From: Chondrinema litorale
GTDB lineage: Bacteria; Bacteroidota; Bacteroidia; Cytophagales; Flammeovirgaceae
DNA: 64,000 nucleotides
Assembly: GCF_026250525.1 (NCBI RefSeq)
Contig: NZ_CP111057.1
Span: forward strand, 1 to 64,000
Direction: 5' to 3'
Shown: piece after piece, positions 8,456 to 17,547 of the stretch
How positions within the stretch are numbered: position 1 is the stretch's first letter
How the letters are laid out: each line of letters begins with the position of its first letter
Made by a program: the position numbers and the translations under genes
Notes under the pieces: generated by a model
What the model was told of the DNA's origin: nothing
The model's input: only the letters and a program-made list of their open reading frames with translations
Database searches by the model: none

Positions 8456-9661
8456 ATGAAAAAAACACTATTTACTATCATCATTTCTCTTCTTGCTTCT
8501 TTTACATTCGCCCAAGTTAAATTTGAGAAAGGATATTTTATAGATAACAACAATCAGCGAACAGATTGTCTGATTAAAAACTTAGGTTGGAAAAATAACC
8601 CCACAAGTTTCGAATACAAAGCATTAAAAGATTCTTCATCGACAAATACTCAAACAGCGACTATCGAAACAATAAAAGAATTTGGTGTAGAAGGCGCTTT
8701 TAGGTATTCCAGATTTACAGTGCAGATGGATAAATCATCTTCAGCAATAAGTGATTTAACAAAAGACAGAGAGCCAGTATTTGAAGAAGCTACCTTGTTT
8801 TTGAAATTATTAGTCGGGGGCAAAATCAATCTGTATGTGTACGAAACCGGCAAACTCACCAGATTTTTTTATAATACTCCAAGTGGTGATGTTAATCAAT
8901 TGGTTTACAAGCTTTATAAAACTGAAAGTGGTGAAATCTCTAAAAATGTATATTATCAGCAACAACTTTGGAATGAGGTAAAATGTGAGGAGCTATCTAT
9001 GAGTGATGCTAAGCGAGTAAGGTATTTACAAAATGATCTAATCAAATACTTTGTGAAATATAATGAGTGTGAAAATGCTGATTTGATTCTATTTCAAAAG
9101 GGAAAAAGCAAGATGCCTTTTAGTTTATCATTGAGACCGGGTGTTACCTTTGCCAATACCACAATGGAAAGTGTAAGTGATAATGAAATTGATTTTGGTA
9201 GTAAGACTAATTTAAGAATTGGGCTAGAGGCAGAGTTTGTATTACCCTACAATAAGAACAAATGGGCAATTGTAATAGAACCTACCTATCAATCTTTTGA
9301 ATCTGAAGGGATGCTACTTACCCAAAATGTATCTTTTGAGTATCATTCAATAGATTTTCCTTTAAAACTCAGATACTATTCCTTCTTAAATGATAATTCT
9401 AAGATTTATTTAAATGCAGGAGTACTCACAAGTTTACTTTTTAATTCAGAGATCACTTTTGGAACTAATGATGTTCGTGCCTTAGATAATGATTTAAGTT
9501 TTACATTGGGTGCTGGTTATAATTTTAAAAATCGATTGAATCTAGAGTTTATCTTAAATGGAAGTCGAGATCTCACTAGAGATAATCTGAACTGGGAAAC
9601 TAAATACAATGCATTCTCAATAATTCTGGGATATAAGTTGTTTTCTAATGCTAAAAACTAG
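8456..9661 (+). CDS. outer-membrane beta-barrel protein
   Basis: A 401-residue protein. The signal peptide ends in FTFAQ (cleavage near 20). Residues about 20-215 form a soluble beta/alpha domain (YFIDNNNQRTDCLIKNLGW onward) found in a Bacteroidetes family of unknown role. From about 220 alternating hydrophobic strands (SLSLRPGVTFANT, NKWAIVIEPTYQSF, LSFTLGAGYNF) predict an 8-strand-type porin-family barrel. It ends in FSIILGYKLF, with aromatic residues near the C-terminus. It probably works with the upstream lipoprotein, as the genes are adjacent and similarly spaced. Confidence 0.75.
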   Translation: MKKTLFTIIISLLASFTFAQVKFEKGYFIDNNNQRTDCLIKNLGWKNNPTSFEYKALKDSSSTNTQTATIETIKEFGVEGAFRYSRFTVQMDKSSSAISDLTKDREPVFEEATLFLKLLVGGKINLYVYETGKLTRFFYNTPSGDVNQLVYKLYKTESGEISKNVYYQQQLWNEVKCEELSMSDAKRVRYLQNDLIKYFVKYNECENADLILFQKGKSKMPFSLSLRPGVTFANTTMESVSDNEIDFGSKTNLRIGLEAEFVLPYNKNKWAIVIEPTYQSFESEGMLLTQNVSFEYHSIDFPLKLRYYSFLNDNSKIYLNAGVLTSLLFNSEITFGTNDVRALDNDLSFTLGAGYNFKNRLNLEFILNGSRDLTRDNLNWETKYNAFSIILGYKLFSNAKN

Positions 9662-9784
9662 TAAGCTGTTATAGAATTACATAGTTCATATTTCATTTGC
9701 AAATAGTTTAACTTTTTGTAATACAGATTATTAGCCTCATAATCAGGAGAAAACAATATTTGTGGATTAACTCTACATCCACCC

Positions 9785-12700
9785 ATGATAAAACTGAGGC
9801 TTCTCTTTTTGTTTCTGTTACTCGCATGGAAACTGCAAGGGCAGGAACTTACCAATTCTTTTGCGAAGAAGTCTGTTTTAGCCAATGGTGATTTTCACAA
9901 AATAGCTGTCGATAGCTCGGGTGTTTACAAACTCGATTATGCTTTTTTCCAAAGCGTGGGCATCAACACTGATATACTTAATATCAACAGGATAAGGGTT
10001 TTTGGTAATCCGGGGGGGATGTTACCTCAAGAAAATAATGCGGCAAGGTACGATGACCTAATCGAAAATCACCTTTGGGTGTATGATGCCAACCATAACA
10101 AAGATTTTGATGCAGAAGATTATCTCCTTTTTTATGCACATGGTCCAGATAAAGTGATCTATGATGAGGAAAAGGAAATGTTTCTCAACCAAACTAATTT
10201 ATATGCTAATACCAATTTCTACTTTATTGAACTTTTTAAAAGGAAGAGTGAAAAAATAGAAACAGCTTCTAATAAATCAGTTCTGCAAAATTCAGAAGCA
10301 ATTAATAGCTTCGATTATTTCCAATACCACGAAACTGAAAGTATTAATTTGTTGAGTTCGGGCAGAGAGTGGTATGGCGAAAAATTTTCGCTAGATGAAA
10401 CGCCAACCCATCATTTTCAACTAAAAGATTATTTACCCCAGAGCGAATCTGCCATAAGAATGTGGGTGCAAGCAATGAACAGAGAAACCGTGCCAGTTCA
10501 TTTTGATATTGAACTCAATAACCAACATATCGGAGAGATTGATATTGATGCTGTGTCTAAATCTGCTTTTGGTGAAAAAGGCAATGTAAATGACTGGTAT
10601 GACTATTTTAGTGTTGCCAATTTGTTAAGTGATAGTTTAAATGCCTCATCATCTTTAGATATTCAAATTTCATTAAGTAGTACTGGTGAAAATGCAGAAG
10701 CTTATTTGGATGCCTACGCCATTCAATTTGCAACTCAGTTAAAATGGAAAAATCATCAGTTTCATTTTCGCTCTTTAACTTCTAAAGAACAATCTGAAAA
10801 TACTTATCAAGTAACAGGCTTGCCCGAGCGGGCAATGGTTTGGAATATTAGCCAGCCGGGTGTTCCTGTAAACATGAGTTTGATTTATGCTAGTGGAAAT
10901 GCTTTTTTTATTGATGAGCATGAGGGTTTGCAAGAATACATAGCTTTTAACCCAGAACAATGTCCGAATCCTACTGGAATTGGAAAGGTGGAAAATCAGA
11001 ATTTACATGGCATCACACCACCTGAGTTACTGATTATTACTCCTGACTCTTTGCGGTCTATTGCCAAAGTTTTAGAAAGATTTAGGGAGAATGTAGATGG
11101 CTTGTTAGTAACCACTATTTCGATTGAAAAAATCTATAATGAGTTTTCATCAGGCAGAAAAGATGTAACAGCTATTCGTAACTTTTTAAAGATGCTGTAT
11201 GACCGAAATGGCAATAAAAGGCAATTGAAATATGTCTTGTTGTTCGGTGATACTTCTTACGATTATAGAGGAATTGAAAACAGCAGCGAAAACCTCATCC
11301 CAATCTATCAATCCAGAAATTCTTTGCATACAGTGCACAGTTATGCTTCTGATGATTACTTCGGTTTTTTGGACGACGACGAAGGTATTTGGAAGGAGGG
11401 TACATCTATTTACAGTGACGAAGTTCACGATCTTGAAATTGGCGTGGGCAGGTTGCCGGTAAGAACCAAGCAAGAAGCGCAAGAGATAGTAGAGAAGCTC
11501 ATTCAATATCAAAACAAATCTAGTTTGGGCAGATGGCGAACACAACTGGGTTTTGTGGCAGACAACGGAGATGCAAATATCCACCAACTTCGCTCAGATT
11601 ATCTGGCGACTCAAGTGGAAAAACAGCATGAGTTATACACACCAGACAGACTTTTTGTGGGGGCTTATCCCATAGAAACTGAAGGTAATAGCAAAGTGAG
11701 TACCGAGGGCAGACGTGTGTTAGATGAGTTTGTAGAAGAAGGAAAATTGATTATCGATTACATTGGGCATGGTGCAGAAACGGGTTGGACTAACGAAAAG
11801 ATTCTTACCAATGGGCAAGCTATTAACTGGCGAAACTTGGATAATATGCCAGTTTTTATCACTGCTACTTGTGAGTATGGTAGGTTTGACGATTGGAAAC
11901 AGAGATCGGGAGCGGAGCTTTCACTCATGAATCCGTTAGGCGGACCAATTGCTTTGGTAACTACCACGCGACCAGTGGTGGCATCTACCAACTTTAAATT
12001 AAGTGAGGCATTTTATGATGTGGCTTTCGAGCCTTTGGCAAATGGAGAAATGCCGCGTTTGGGCGACATCATCAGACAAACAAAAAACAACAGTGTTTCT
12101 GGGACTCTCAATAGAAACTTCTCGCTCTTGGGTGACCCTTCCATGAAATTAGCATATCCTAGTCTAAAGGTTTTTACAGCCTATTTGAATGATCAAACAC
12201 CAAATGCCAAGCTTTCCATTAAGAGTGGTGAGAAGCTCACCGTGCAAGGTTATATCGGAGAAAAAGAGGAGAGAGTAAACGAGGGATTTGAGGGAATTCT
12301 TGAGGTGATTGTTTATGCTGCTCCGATTGAAAAAAAGACTTTGGGAGATAGCGATAATGAAAAAATGACTTACCACAATCGCGAAAAGGTTTTGTATAAA
12401 GGGAGTGCCAGTGTTTATAAAGGTAATTTTGAATTTACTTTTGTAATGCCTGACTTCGAAGAAAATACTGATGAGCAGTTGAAAATAAGCTTTTACGCCA
12501 AACACAATACTGAGTATATAGATGCAGCTGGATATTATTTATTAGATTCTGATGTAAGTGGAAATGATATTGAAAACACAGATCAGACACCACCAGAAGT
12601 AACTCTCTACCTCGATGATGAAAATTTTAATGCAGGAGATGAAACAGGTAAAAATCCAGTGTTGTATGCTCGCTTATTTGATGAATTTGGAATTAATACA

Positions 12701-13240
12701 GCAGATGAAGGTAAATCAATCAAGTTGGTGATTGATGATGAATTTGAAAAAACTTTTCAATTAAATAATTACTATGAGAATGATTTGGATTCTTATCAAG
12801 CCGGTTTGGTGAAATTCCAAATGCCTGAGTTAGAAACAGGCATTCATTTTATCACATTACAAGTTTGGGATAATAATGGTAACCAGACAGAAACTGGCTT
12901 GTATTTTAATGTTACTGAAGGCATACTTTCTGTTTTAGAAAACCTGATTGTGCACCCCAATCCATCTTTTGATGCTGTAAATTTTACTTTTCCGGTTACC
13001 AGTGCTGAAACTGGGTTTAATGTAAAAATCAATTTGTATGATGATAATGGGGCAATTATCCAAGAAATTGCGGGAGACTTTACACAAGGTTCAACAGAGG
13101 AAAAAACATTGCAGTGGAATGGAAAAGGTCCCGGAGGTTATGAGCTAAGTTCCGGAACCTATTTTTACGAAATCTTTGTGAACTACCACACTTCAAGCAA
13201 ACTCGAAACCACCAGCGGTCAATTTGTTTTGCTGCATTAA
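9785..13240 (+). CDS. porU: type IX secretion system sortase PorU (C25 peptidase)
   Basis: A 1151-residue gingipain-fold cysteine peptidase. PorU cleaves C-terminal sorting domains of T9SS cargo at the cell surface and attaches the cargo to lipopolysaccharide. Signal peptide about 1-20. The N-terminal block (YKLDYAFFQSVG, IRVFGNPGG, YDDLIENHLWVYD, DYLLFYAHGPD) is characteristic of PorU. The C25 catalytic domain includes LLFGDTSYDYRG and the dyad His662 (in IGHGAETGW) and Cys696 (in ATCEYGRFDD). An Ig-like segment and a C-terminal FlgD/T9SS-like beta domain follow (PNPSFDAVNF to the end). Length matches P. gingivalis PorU (about 1150). No other T9SS machinery gene is near. A run of seven G (10012-10018) lies in the 5' part. 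Confidence 0.9.
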   Translation: MIKLRLLFLFLLLAWKLQGQELTNSFAKKSVLANGDFHKIAVDSSGVYKLDYAFFQSVGINTDILNINRIRVFGNPGGMLPQENNAARYDDLIENHLWVYDANHNKDFDAEDYLLFYAHGPDKVIYDEEKEMFLNQTNLYANTNFYFIELFKRKSEKIETASNKSVLQNSEAINSFDYFQYHETESINLLSSGREWYGEKFSLDETPTHHFQLKDYLPQSESAIRMWVQAMNRETVPVHFDIELNNQHIGEIDIDAVSKSAFGEKGNVNDWYDYFSVANLLSDSLNASSSLDIQISLSSTGENAEAYLDAYAIQFATQLKWKNHQFHFRSLTSKEQSENTYQVTGLPERAMVWNISQPGVPVNMSLIYASGNAFFIDEHEGLQEYIAFNPEQCPNPTGIGKVENQNLHGITPPELLIITPDSLRSIAKVLERFRENVDGLLVTTISIEKIYNEFSSGRKDVTAIRNFLKMLYDRNGNKRQLKYVLLFGDTSYDYRGIENSSENLIPIYQSRNSLHTVHSYASDDYFGFLDDDEGIWKEGTSIYSDEVHDLEIGVGRLPVRTKQEAQEIVEKLIQYQNKSSLGRWRTQLGFVADNGDANIHQLRSDYLATQVEKQHELYTPDRLFVGAYPIETEGNSKVSTEGRRVLDEFVEEGKLIIDYIGHGAETGWTNEKILTNGQAINWRNLDNMPVFITATCEYGRFDDWKQRSGAELSLMNPLGGPIALVTTTRPVVASTNFKLSEAFYDVAFEPLANGEMPRLGDIIRQTKNNSVSGTLNRNFSLLGDPSMKLAYPSLKVFTAYLNDQTPNAKLSIKSGEKLTVQGYIGEKEERVNEGFEGILEVIVYAAPIEKKTLGDSDNEKMTYHNREKVLYKGSASVYKGNFEFTFVMPDFEENTDEQLKISFYAKHNTEYIDAAGYYLLDSDVSGNDIENTDQTPPEVTLYLDDENFNAGDETGKNPVLYARLFDEFGINTADEGKSIKLVIDDEFEKTFQLNNYYENDLDSYQAGLVKFQMPELETGIHFITLQVWDNNGNQTETGLYFNVTEGILSVLENLIVHPNPSFDAVNFTFPVTSAETGFNVKINLYDDNGAIIQEIAGDFTQGSTEEKTLQWNGKGPGGYELSSGTYFYEIFVNYHTSSKLETTSGQFVLLH

Positions 13241-13244
13241 TTTC

Positions 13245-14627
13245 TCATTTCCCCATCGAAACGTCATCTTTCCACTTATTCAGACTTTTATTTTCGTCGC
13301 CGGATTGGTAGGGGAGATATAAAAAGGTGAGTCGCATCATTTCATCTTCATCATCCATTCCCCTTTCAAAAAAAGTATCTTTCGGTGGATAGCTCGGGTT
13401 GTTAGGATTATTATTGGTATTATCAAAAATAGCTTCGGCATGCACTACGCTACCAGCAGGTAGTTTTAATAGGTTTTTGTATTGGTAAAACTCCTGCCAC
13501 TGAAAATCCCAGTCTGGAATGTTTACAAGTGGGATAGTATCTTTCTGAGGCGTTAATGCAAAAGCTTTAAAATTTTTGCCCAACAAATGCATGTGAGGGT
13601 TAATGCTTATAAGCGATAAAGTCTGCCCAACTTTAATATTCATTTCATATTTCACTACAGTATCTGCCGGAATGATGTTTTCCTTACTATAATCCAGTCC
13701 AGTTGGCTGAAATGTAATAAACTGAATCGTTCTCGAAACTGGCTTATCTGTAAAGTAGATACGTATTTCAGACTGATCTTCTGCTTCAACTGGTGAAGGT
13801 GCATAGTGTAAATTCCTGATCATAAAAATACCGCGTTTTGGCATTTTAAACCCAACTCCCTCTGGATATTGCTGAGGTGAGTTTCCCGGCAACCAACCAT
13901 TGTGAAACATCTCTTTAGGTGCAGTTCCGCTTTCAGTATATAAATTGAAAAATCTGTAATCGTGCTGATCGTCTATATAATCATCATCTCCAAAAACAAA
14001 ATAGTCTTTAGAGTTATAAATATCTACATCATCAGCAACTCCCAAAACCTGATAGCTGGCATGGTGCACCAATTTCTTGTTTCCGGGAACGAACTCTACT
14101 CCTTGCACAAACTTTTCTTCTTCCAACTCAAAAGGAATTTTATAACAGATATAAGTCTGCTCATTATTTCCGGGAATAATAAAAGGTTCTCGCATTTTTA
14201 AGACCAGATCGGGTGTTCTGCTTAATTGGCTACCCGATTTAAACTCAGGTAAATCTGCCTTTGGTTTTCCCTTGCCTTTTACAGCACCTTGTGCCACCCA
14301 ATTCTTAATGGCATTTATCTCTTCATCGGTTAATGTTTTTTCATTGGCAAAAGAGCGATAATGCGGATCGGCTTTCCAAGGTGGCATGTATCGGGTTTCG
14401 ATAACATGCTTAATAAAAGATGCTCTTTTAGAAACATCCTTATAGGTTTCTAAGGCAAAAGGGGCAGTGCCATTTTCATGATGGCAAGGCGTGCAGTTAT
14501 TAAAGATGATTGGCGCAATATGCTCATTAAAAGTGGGCTGCGCTTGTTGAGCAACAGCTATTTGACTACAAAAAACAAATCCGGTAATAAAAACTATTAC
14601 CAGATGCAAAGTGCTTTTCCAGTTCAT
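13245..14627 (-). CDS. cytochrome c fused to copper type II monooxygenase-like domain
   Basis: A 460-residue exported protein. The signal peptide is about 1-27. A mono-heme domain carries CTPCHH (Cys45, Cys48, His49) and MPPWKADP, whose Met is a likely axial ligand. Residues from about 150 resemble the two-subdomain fold of copper type II ascorbate-dependent monooxygenases (PHM/DBM type), with HHASYQVLG and INPHMHLLGKNF (His-x-His near 344) as candidate copper ligands. The substrate is unknown. The redoxin gene starts upstream on the same strand and ends 8 bp before this start, so the pair is an operon. The 3' end lies four bases from the convergent porU stop. Confidence 0.8.
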   Translation of the reverse strand: MNWKSTLHLVIVFITGFVFCSQIAVAQQAQPTFNEHIAPIIFNNCTPCHHENGTAPFALETYKDVSKRASFIKHVIETRYMPPWKADPHYRSFANEKTLTDEEINAIKNWVAQGAVKGKGKPKADLPEFKSGSQLSRTPDLVLKMREPFIIPGNNEQTYICYKIPFELEEEKFVQGVEFVPGNKKLVHHASYQVLGVADDVDIYNSKDYFVFGDDDYIDDQHDYRFFNLYTESGTAPKEMFHNGWLPGNSPQQYPEGVGFKMPKRGIFMIRNLHYAPSPVEAEDQSEIRIYFTDKPVSRTIQFITFQPTGLDYSKENIIPADTVVKYEMNIKVGQTLSLISINPHMHLLGKNFKAFALTPQKDTIPLVNIPDWDFQWQEFYQYKNLLKLPAGSVVHAEAIFDNTNNNPNNPSYPPKDTFFERGMDDEDEMMRLTFLYLPYQSGDENKSLNKWKDDVSMGK

Positions 14628-14635
14628 CTGATCTT

Positions 14636-15298
14636 CTATTTGTTATGATGTTGATGTGAATCGTGTTTTTCTTTTTGGGAATGGTGCTCTTTATGATTTG
14701 GCATATTTAAAAAGCAGCCAATAGCTTTGGTTTTCTTTGTTAAGATAATGCTTTGTTTGTAGTGCGCATTAAGTGCTTCTTCCAAATATTTTTCTGTAAT
14801 CACCTTACGCTTTTTACCCAATTCGTAAGCCCAGTTATCAATAGCTCCTTGGTATTGAACATCACCATTTTTATCAATTAAAAAAGACTCAGGTGAAATG
14901 CTAGCACCTAAATAAGTAGCAAGCTGATAGTCTGAATCTAGCAAAATATGAAATTCACCTATCTGATAATTGTCTCTAAATACTTTTATCTCTTTATTAG
15001 AATAATCGCTTCCCGGAATTACAAAATACACCTTGGGCGATTCTTCCTTAAATTTCTTGGAGAGCTCTTTTACAGTTAAAGTATAATTCTGCGCCAGAGG
15101 GCAATCTGGCAGAAAAAAGATAAAAATGCTGGCACTGTTGTTTTTGATATTACCTAATGAAAAAGTATCTCCCTTTAAGTTTTTCAAACTCATTTCTAAC
15201 AAGCCCGGGTCTTTGTCTACGAAAGTATATGAGGATGAGAAAAGTACTATTGAAGCTAGTAGCAATATTGTAAAACGAAGCTTTATTAATAGTTTCAT
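14636..15298 (-). CDS. redoxin-domain protein with His-rich tail
   Basis: A 220-residue thioredoxin-fold protein of the AhpC/TSA-redoxin group. A signal peptide or anchor lies at about 1-25. The active-site region FFLPDCPLAQNY has a single cysteine (Cys66) rather than CxxC, and the SPESFLIDKNGDVQYQGAID block is typical of exported redoxins. The last about 25 residues hold seven histidines (HKEHHSQKEKHDSHQHH), a probable metal-binding tail. It is the first gene of an operon with the cytochrome c/copper-monooxygenase-like protein. A role in copper handling or thiol redox control of that partner is inferred. Confidence 0.78.
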   Translation of the reverse strand: MKLLIKLRFTILLLASIVLFSSSYTFVDKDPGLLEMSLKNLKGDTFSLGNIKNNSASIFIFFLPDCPLAQNYTLTVKELSKKFKEESPKVYFVIPGSDYSNKEIKVFRDNYQIGEFHILLDSDYQLATYLGASISPESFLIDKNGDVQYQGAIDNWAYELGKKRKVITEKYLEEALNAHYKQSIILTKKTKAIGCFLNMPNHKEHHSQKEKHDSHQHHNK

Positions 15299-15607
15299 GG
15301 TATCAAGTGGCTAATTTTATCGTACTTATTTATCTGCAAACTGCCAGTTTAAACCCAGCCTTTTAACAATGTAAAAATGCCTTACAATCATTGTCTTTAT
15401 AGCAATTGATTTCAGACGATCTAAAAACACAAGATATGTAAATGGATGAATATTTTTAAGCCCTCATAACAATGTTCCCAATAAATTAAAGGATGTAACA
15501 TAAGCTTGCTGTAGAGTTTAGAATGGCTTAATCCTGAAGTAACACTAAATGTTTTATTTAGAGATGTAAAAATCCCTTAAACATTTTTTAAAATTAAAAC
15601 CAAAGTA
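15299..15607. other. divergent intergenic region
   Basis: This separates the minus-strand redoxin/cytochrome operon from the plus-strand PhoX-like gene and must hold both promoters. No clear -33/-7 pair, hairpin or repeat could be picked out by eye. Confidence 0.4.
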
Positions 15608-17470
15608 ATGAGGAAATTTTTTCTAACAATTGCGGCAACGATTGTTTTTTATGCTACTGGTTACAGCCAGTTCTTCTTCGATGTAGAGGTTGATACTGCA
15701 TGGTACGGAGAAACAATTCAAATGCCCCCTTCACCATTAAAATACCAAGTACTATTTATCGGAGACGATGACGTAGTTCAAACAACATCAACTTATGGAA
15801 ATGATGCTGGAGAAGCTTTAGCAAAGCAATGGCATGACTTTATCGGATTTACTCCGGATGAAGATTCTGACGATTTAGGTTGGATCTCAGTAAACCACGA
15901 AGAAATCTCTGCGAATGACAGTATTGGAGACGGTGGTGGAATGACCGTTTTTAAAGTAAAAAGAAATGCAATTACAGATGAATTAGAAATTATAGAGCAA
16001 ACTTTAGAAGATGGCCGTACTGGTAAATTCTTTAATGTTGACTTTGTAAATACTGTTGGTGAAACAGGTATGAACTGCGGTGGTATTACTTCTACTGTAG
16101 ATGGTCGTATCTGGACTGCTGAAGAGTGGTTTCGTACTAGCAATGCCAGCATCTATGCTGAAGGCGAAGGTGTAAGAGACACTACAGACTGGACAATCTC
16201 GACAGACATTACTGGTGATTTTGACGGAAGTACTATCGAAAGATACCAAAACTTTAACTGGATGGTAGAAATCGACCCAAGAGAAGCAAAAGCTATTCGC
16301 AAACAATACAACTGGGGTCGCCAAGGATTCGAAGGTGGTGTGGTAATGCCAGACAACCAAACAATTTACACTGGTGAAGATGGAACTCCGGGTTTATTCA
16401 CAAAATTCGTAGCAGACACTCCGGGCGACTTTACTTCAGGTACTACTTATGTTTACACTGCTAACGGAACTGCTAACCCTTGGGTAGAAATCGATAACAC
16501 ATCTCTTGAGACTATGCTAAACATGTCTGAAGTAGCTTTAACAAACGGAGCTGCTATGTTTAACAGAATTGAATGGGTAGTAACAGATGGCGAAAAAGTA
16601 TATTTTACTGAAACTGGTAGAGATGGTATTGGTTCTGCTTTCGAAGAAGGTGCTGCTTTAGGAGGCACTTTAGATAATCACATGTTAAGTGCTGTAAGAA
16701 TGCGTCATCCTGAAATGGAAGAAAAGCCAGATGAGCAAGTAATAGACTTTGTAATGGATGGTGGTTTTAACGATTACTATGGTAGAGTAAACGTTTACGA
16801 TCCTGCAACTGGTGAAATCTCTGTTTATGTAGAAGGCGGTCCTTATTTAGAAGAATCCCCAGAAGTAAGCTCTTATCCTGACAAGCACTTATCTAATCCT
16901 GATGGTGTAAACATCTTAACAGTAGGTGGTAAAAACTACATGGTAATTTGCGAAGACTTAAATGGTAGCTCTTATGGTAGAGTTCCTGCTGGTGTTTCTA
17001 ACAGAACTTGTGAAGCTTGGATGTTAGATATGTCTGTAGAAAACCCAACTGTTGATGATTTAACTCGTATTTCTGTTGTTCCTGTTGGTGCAGAAATTAC
17101 TGGTGCTTGCCCAACTACAGATGGTAAAACTTTATTGTTAAACTCTCAGCACCCATCTACTTCAAATCCATACCCTTACAACAACTCTTTAACTTATGCT
17201 ATTACTGGTTGGGATGGTGCTATCACGGCTTTAGAAGATGAAGGTCTTGTTTCTGAGGCAGACGGATTCAGGATTTTCCCTAATCCTGTTTCTCAGCAGT
17301 TAGAGTTTAATAAAGTAATTGATGCTGCTGTTTACAATGCAAATGGCAAGCGTATCAAAGTTGCTCGTAGCATCAAAACTTTAGATGTATCAGACCTTCC
17401 TGCTGCTGTTTACATCATCAAAGCTAAGATCGATGGAGATACTCGTTCGCTTAAATTCGTGAAAGAATAA
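15608..17470 (+). CDS. PhoX/DUF839-like phosphatase with T9SS sorting domain
   Basis: A 620-residue secreted protein. Signal peptide about 1-20 (GYSQ). The body resembles the PhoX (DUF839) beta-propeller: WISVNHEE near 95, TGMNCGGITSTVDGRIWTAEEW, then EGGVVMPDNQTIYTGEDG and the late PDGVNILTVGGKNYMVICED block. These are acidic metal-binding loops of calcium/iron phosphatases. The C-terminal 80 residues (FRIFPNPVSQQLEF to the end, with LPAAVYIIKAKIDG) are a T9SS type A sorting domain, so it is probably released or anchored at the cell surface by PorU. Substrate specificity cannot be told. Codon use is unusually uniform, suggesting strong expression. Confidence 0.83.
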   Translation: MRKFFLTIAATIVFYATGYSQFFFDVEVDTAWYGETIQMPPSPLKYQVLFIGDDDVVQTTSTYGNDAGEALAKQWHDFIGFTPDEDSDDLGWISVNHEEISANDSIGDGGGMTVFKVKRNAITDELEIIEQTLEDGRTGKFFNVDFVNTVGETGMNCGGITSTVDGRIWTAEEWFRTSNASIYAEGEGVRDTTDWTISTDITGDFDGSTIERYQNFNWMVEIDPREAKAIRKQYNWGRQGFEGGVVMPDNQTIYTGEDGTPGLFTKFVADTPGDFTSGTTYVYTANGTANPWVEIDNTSLETMLNMSEVALTNGAAMFNRIEWVVTDGEKVYFTETGRDGIGSAFEEGAALGGTLDNHMLSAVRMRHPEMEEKPDEQVIDFVMDGGFNDYYGRVNVYDPATGEISVYVEGGPYLEESPEVSSYPDKHLSNPDGVNILTVGGKNYMVICEDLNGSSYGRVPAGVSNRTCEAWMLDMSVENPTVDDLTRISVVPVGAEITGACPTTDGKTLLLNSQHPSTSNPYPYNNSLTYAITGWDGAITALEDEGLVSEADGFRIFPNPVSQQLEFNKVIDAAVYNANGKRIKVARSIKTLDVSDLPAAVYIIKAKIDGDTRSLKFVKE

Positions 17471-17500
17471 GCTTACAAAATCTACCTATTGTTCATTTTG

Positions 17501-17529
17501 TCCATAGTTGTCTTAGAGGCAGCTATGGA
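17501..17529 (+). terminator. hairpin after the PhoX-like gene
   Basis: A stem TCCATAG/CTATGGA continues inward as TGTC/GGCA after one unpaired base on each side. There is no strong T-run, so it could be a weak terminator, processing site or mRNA-stabilising hairpin between the PhoX-like and peroxidase genes. Confidence 0.35.
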
Positions 17530-17547
17530 TATTTCCCAAATCTATTT

